Source: Streptomyces filamentosus (GTDB lineage: Bacteria > Actinomycetota > Actinomycetes > Streptomycetales > Streptomycetaceae). Taken from it: a stretch of 64,000 nt of DNA. A program made the translations under genes and the position numbers. Shown here piece after piece: positions 62,147-64,000 of this stretch; within the stretch, counting starts at the first letter, position 1, and each line of letters starts with the position of its first letter. The notes under the pieces are model-generated. The model was not told the DNA's origin. It saw only the letters and a list, made by a program, of their open reading frames with translations, and made no database searches. The DNA lies in NCBI RefSeq assembly GCF_014654895.1, contig NZ_BNBE01000001.1, positions 3,990,501 to 4,054,500 on the forward strand, given 5' to 3'.

Positions 62147-62749
62147 ATGGACACCACGAACGCCGCCCAGGCCGCCGCCCCCCTGACCCTCGCCCTCGTC
62201 GTCGCCAGCGACCGCGAAGGACGCTTCGCCCCCGTCGTCGCCGACTGGTTCCGCACCCGCGTCGCCGAGCGCGCCGACTTCGAGCTCACCGTCGTCGACC
62301 TCGCCGAGGTCTCCCTGCCCACCACCCTCTCCCACGATCCGGGCCCGGAGGTCCGGGCCGAACTGGCCCGGGTCACGCCGGTCCTGGAGGCCGCCGACGC
62401 CTACGTCGTCCTCACCCCCGAGTACAACCACTCCTTCCCCGCCTCCCTGAAGAACCTCGTCGACCGCCACTACACCGAGTGGCGCGCCAAGCCCGTCGGC
62501 TTCGTCTCCTACGGCGGCATCTCCGGCGGCATCCGGGCCGTCGAGCAGCTCCGCCAGGTCTACGCCGAGATGCACGCCGTGACCGTCCGCGACGGCGTCG
62601 TCCTGCCCAACGTCCACGGGCAGTTCGAGGACGGCCTGCTCAAGGACCCCACGGGCCCCGAGGCCGGCGCCAAGTTGATGCTCGACCAGCTCGCCTGGTG
62701 GGGCCGCGCCCTCAAGGACGCCAAGGCGGTCCGGCCGTACGCCGTCTGA
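62147..62749 (+). CDS. NADPH-dependent FMN reductase (probable SoxR target)
   Basis: Flavodoxin-fold quinone/FMN reductase of 200 residues: LALVVASDREGRFAPVVADWF (FMN-phosphate loop, ~residues 14-33), YVVLTPEYNHSFPASLKNLVDRHY (~86-109 in two parts), and VGFVSYGGISGGIRAVEQLR (~118-137). These are the three signatures of the NADPH-dependent FMN reductase family. A SoxR-type promoter drives it, so it should respond to redox-active compounds; S. coelicolor SoxR controls a similar gene, from memory. Probably leaderless. Confidence 0.93.
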   Translation: MDTTNAAQAAAPLTLALVVASDREGRFAPVVADWFRTRVAERADFELTVVDLAEVSLPTTLSHDPGPEVRAELARVTPVLEAADAYVVLTPEYNHSFPASLKNLVDRHYTEWRAKPVGFVSYGGISGGIRAVEQLRQVYAEMHAVTVRDGVVLPNVHGQFEDGLLKDPTGPEAGAKLMLDQLAWWGRALKDAKAVRPYAV

Positions 62750-62774
62750 CCGGCCGCGCGGTTACGGTGGGGGC

Positions 62775-63113
62775 GTGACCAGCCTCCCCGCCTCCGGCGC
62801 CCTCACCGTGACCACCACCACCGACAGCCGGGACAAGGCGGAGGCGCTCGCGCGCGGCGCCGTCGAGGCCCGCCTCGCGGCCTGCGCGCAGGTCACCGGG
62901 CCCGTCACCTCCGTCTACCACTGGAAGTCCGCCGTCGAGACCGCCGAGGAGTGGCGGGTCGACCTCAAGACCACCGAGGCGCGGTACGCCGCCCTGGAGG
63001 CCCACCTCCTCGCCGCGCACGACTACGAGACCCCGGAGGTCGTCGCCACCCCGCTCGTCCGGATCTCCGCCGCCTACCGGGAATGGCTGGAAACCGAGGT
63101 CTCCGCCGTGTGA
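62775..63113 (+). CDS. cutA: CutA divalent-cation tolerance protein
   Basis: Trimeric ferredoxin-like protein of 112 residues: TTTDSRDKAEALARGAVEARLAACAQV (two parts), VYHWKSAVETAEEWRVDLKT and DYETPEVVATPLVRISAAYREWL match CutA1. Linked to copper tolerance, role uncertain. TACGGT (62763-62768) ends 6 bases before GTG. Confidence 0.94.
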   Translation: MTSLPASGALTVTTTTDSRDKAEALARGAVEARLAACAQVTGPVTSVYHWKSAVETAEEWRVDLKTTEARYAALEAHLLAAHDYETPEVVATPLVRISAAYREWLETEVSAV

Positions 63114-63275
63114 CCCTGCCACTCTTCGTCCACGGCGCCCCGCCCCGGCGGACGCCGCCACGACCGGCTCCTCCTCGGCCGCACCGCCACCGAGGAGGAC
63201 GCCCTCCTTCCGGGCGCGCCCCCGGCCGCCCGCCTCCCCGGCGCGCTCCCGCGCGACGCGGCCCCGGCGACCGGT
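63110..63275 (+). pseudogene. Gamma-glutamylcyclotransferase (AIG2-like) relic, frameshifted and truncated
   Basis: A GTG overlapping the cutA stop (GTGA) reads VTLPLFVHGAP, matching the family start (LFVYGTLR). The homologous continuation, PGGRRHDRLLLGRTATEED followed by ALLPGA, is found from ~63144 in another frame, so an indel of one or two bases lies near 63140. Similarity stops after ~60 codons and the end of the convergent nitrate reductase gene follows, so the C-terminal catalytic Glu region is missing. The family match is from memory of the pattern. Confidence 0.6.
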
Positions 63276-64000
63276 TCAGCCGCGTTCCAGGCGGACCGCG
63301 CACACCTTGAACTCGGGCATCCGCGAGACCGGGTCGAGCGCCGGGTTCACCAGCGTGTTCGCCCGCCCCTCCCCGTACCAGTGGAAGGGCATGAAGACGG
63401 TGTCCGGGCGGATCGCCCCGGTGATCCGGGCCGGGGCCACCGCCCGCCCCCGCCGCGACACCACGGCCACCGGCTCGCCCTCCGCGACCCCCAGCCGCTC
63501 CGCGAGCCGCGGGTGCAGCTCCACGAACGGGCCGGGCGCGGCGGCGTTCAGCTCCGCCACCCGCCGGGTCTGCGCCCCCGACTGGTACTGGGCGACGACC
63601 CGGCCGGTGGTGAGGACCACCGGATAGTCGGCGTCGGTCTCCTCGGCCGGCGGCCGGTGCGTCACCGGCACGAAGCGGGCCCGGCCGTCGGCGGTCGCGA
63701 ACCGGTCGAGGAACAGCCGGGGCGTGCCCGCGTGGTCGTCCTCGCCGGGGCCCGTCCCGGGACAGGGCCAGAAGACCCCCTGCTCCTCCTCGATCCGCCG
63801 GTAGCTGATGCCGGAGTAGTCGGCGGGGCCGCCCGCCGACGCCCGCCGCAGCTCCTCGAAGACCTCCTCCGGGTCGGCGGGGAAGCCCTTCTCCCAGCCG
63901 AGCAGCGCGGCCAGCGCGTGCAGCACCTCCAGGTCGGTGCGCACCCCGGCCGGCGGGTCGAGGGCGCGGCGGCGCAGCAGCACCCGCCCCTCCAGGTTGG
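63276..64000 (-). CDS. Assimilatory nitrate reductase, C-terminal part (molybdopterin oxidoreductase)
   Basis: Only the last ~241 codons lie in the window; the 5' part continues past base 64000. The visible region has NLEGRVLLRRRALDPPAG, LHALAALLGWEKGFPADPEEVF, and the molybdopterin dinucleotide-binding domain: YPVVLTTGRVVAQYQSGAQTRRVAELN (two parts), FVELHPRLAERLGVAEGEPVAV, FMPFHWYGEGRANTLVNPALDPVSRMPEFK (two parts). These match NasA/NarB-type nitrate reductases. With nirBD in the same window it completes nitrate-to-ammonium assimilation. Confidence 0.9.
   Translation of the reverse strand, partial: NLEGRVLLRRRALDPPAGVRTDLEVLHALAALLGWEKGFPADPEEVFEELRRASAGGPADYSGISYRRIEEEQGVFWPCPGTGPGEDDHAGTPRLFLDRFATADGRARFVPVTHRPPAEETDADYPVVLTTGRVVAQYQSGAQTRRVAELNAAAPGPFVELHPRLAERLGVAEGEPVAVVSRRGRAVAPARITGAIRPDTVFMPFHWYGEGRANTLVNPALDPVSRMPEFKVCAVRLERG

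Overview
The window is a contiguous piece of a Streptomyces (or very close relative) chromosome core. The sequence is very GC-rich and almost every gene shows near-saturated G/C at third codon positions. The gene order (hrcA-dnaJ, rsmE, phoH-ybeY-CNNM, era, recO-uppS, zur-znu, glyS, dus, ppdK, nirBD) is, from memory, the one found in the middle of Streptomyces chromosomes. I see no insertion sequence, prophage, CRISPR array, rRNA or tRNA gene.

Layout. 1-15 kb: end of hrcA, dnaJ, a nitronate monooxygenase, rsmE, an AAA ATPase/TPR pair behind DnaA boxes, HIT protein, RNase Z, an adenine-deaminase-type hydrolase, an MFS pump, a PfkB sugar kinase, then phoH-ybeY-CorC/CNNM-YjbR. 14.6-17.4 kb: first divergent MFS/XRE pair and a deaminase-fold protein without catalytic residues. 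17.5-20.7 kb: a secreted single-domain protein, a WxL-like surface protein and its DUF916 membrane partner. 20.7-25.4 kb: era, a protealysin-type protease with its emfourin inhibitor, and leuA behind a leucine leader peptide. 25.6-33.3 kb: a choice-of-anchor A surface protein, a TerB-like protein with an operator inside its promoter spacer, an iron-box-preceded ferredoxin reductase, recO and uppS. 33.3-39.3 kb: zur, znuBCA with two Zur boxes, glyS, small membrane and DUF6243 proteins. 39.3-42.9 kb: second MFS/XRE pair and dus. 43-52.7 kb: ppdK, a possible small RNA locus, a winged-helix regulator, a PhoX-like Tat protein, truncated hemoglobin, VOC protein and a TetR/SDR unit. 52.7-64 kb: nitrite reductase nirBD plus a third FAD oxidoreductase behind a full GlnR box, a haem-type transmembrane reductase, a TauE/SafE transporter, a class F sortase with its substrate, aminotransferase IV, a SoxR-box-driven FMN reductase, cutA, a frameshifted gamma-glutamylcyclotransferase relic, and the end of an assimilatory nitrate reductase.

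Themes. Regulation is unusually readable: candidate binding sites for DnaA, Zur, GlnR, SoxR, a DtxR/IdeR-type repressor, a TetR repressor and two XRE regulators can be placed to the base. A 15-bp palindrome (consensus CYGAYGRSCCRTCAG) recurs upstream of three cell-surface genes 43 kb apart. At least fifteen genes carry a NANNNT -10 hexamer ending exactly 6 or 7 bases before the start codon, so leaderless transcription appears common here. The most interesting less-described units are the actinobacterial WxL/DUF916 surface module and the palindrome-linked surface genes.
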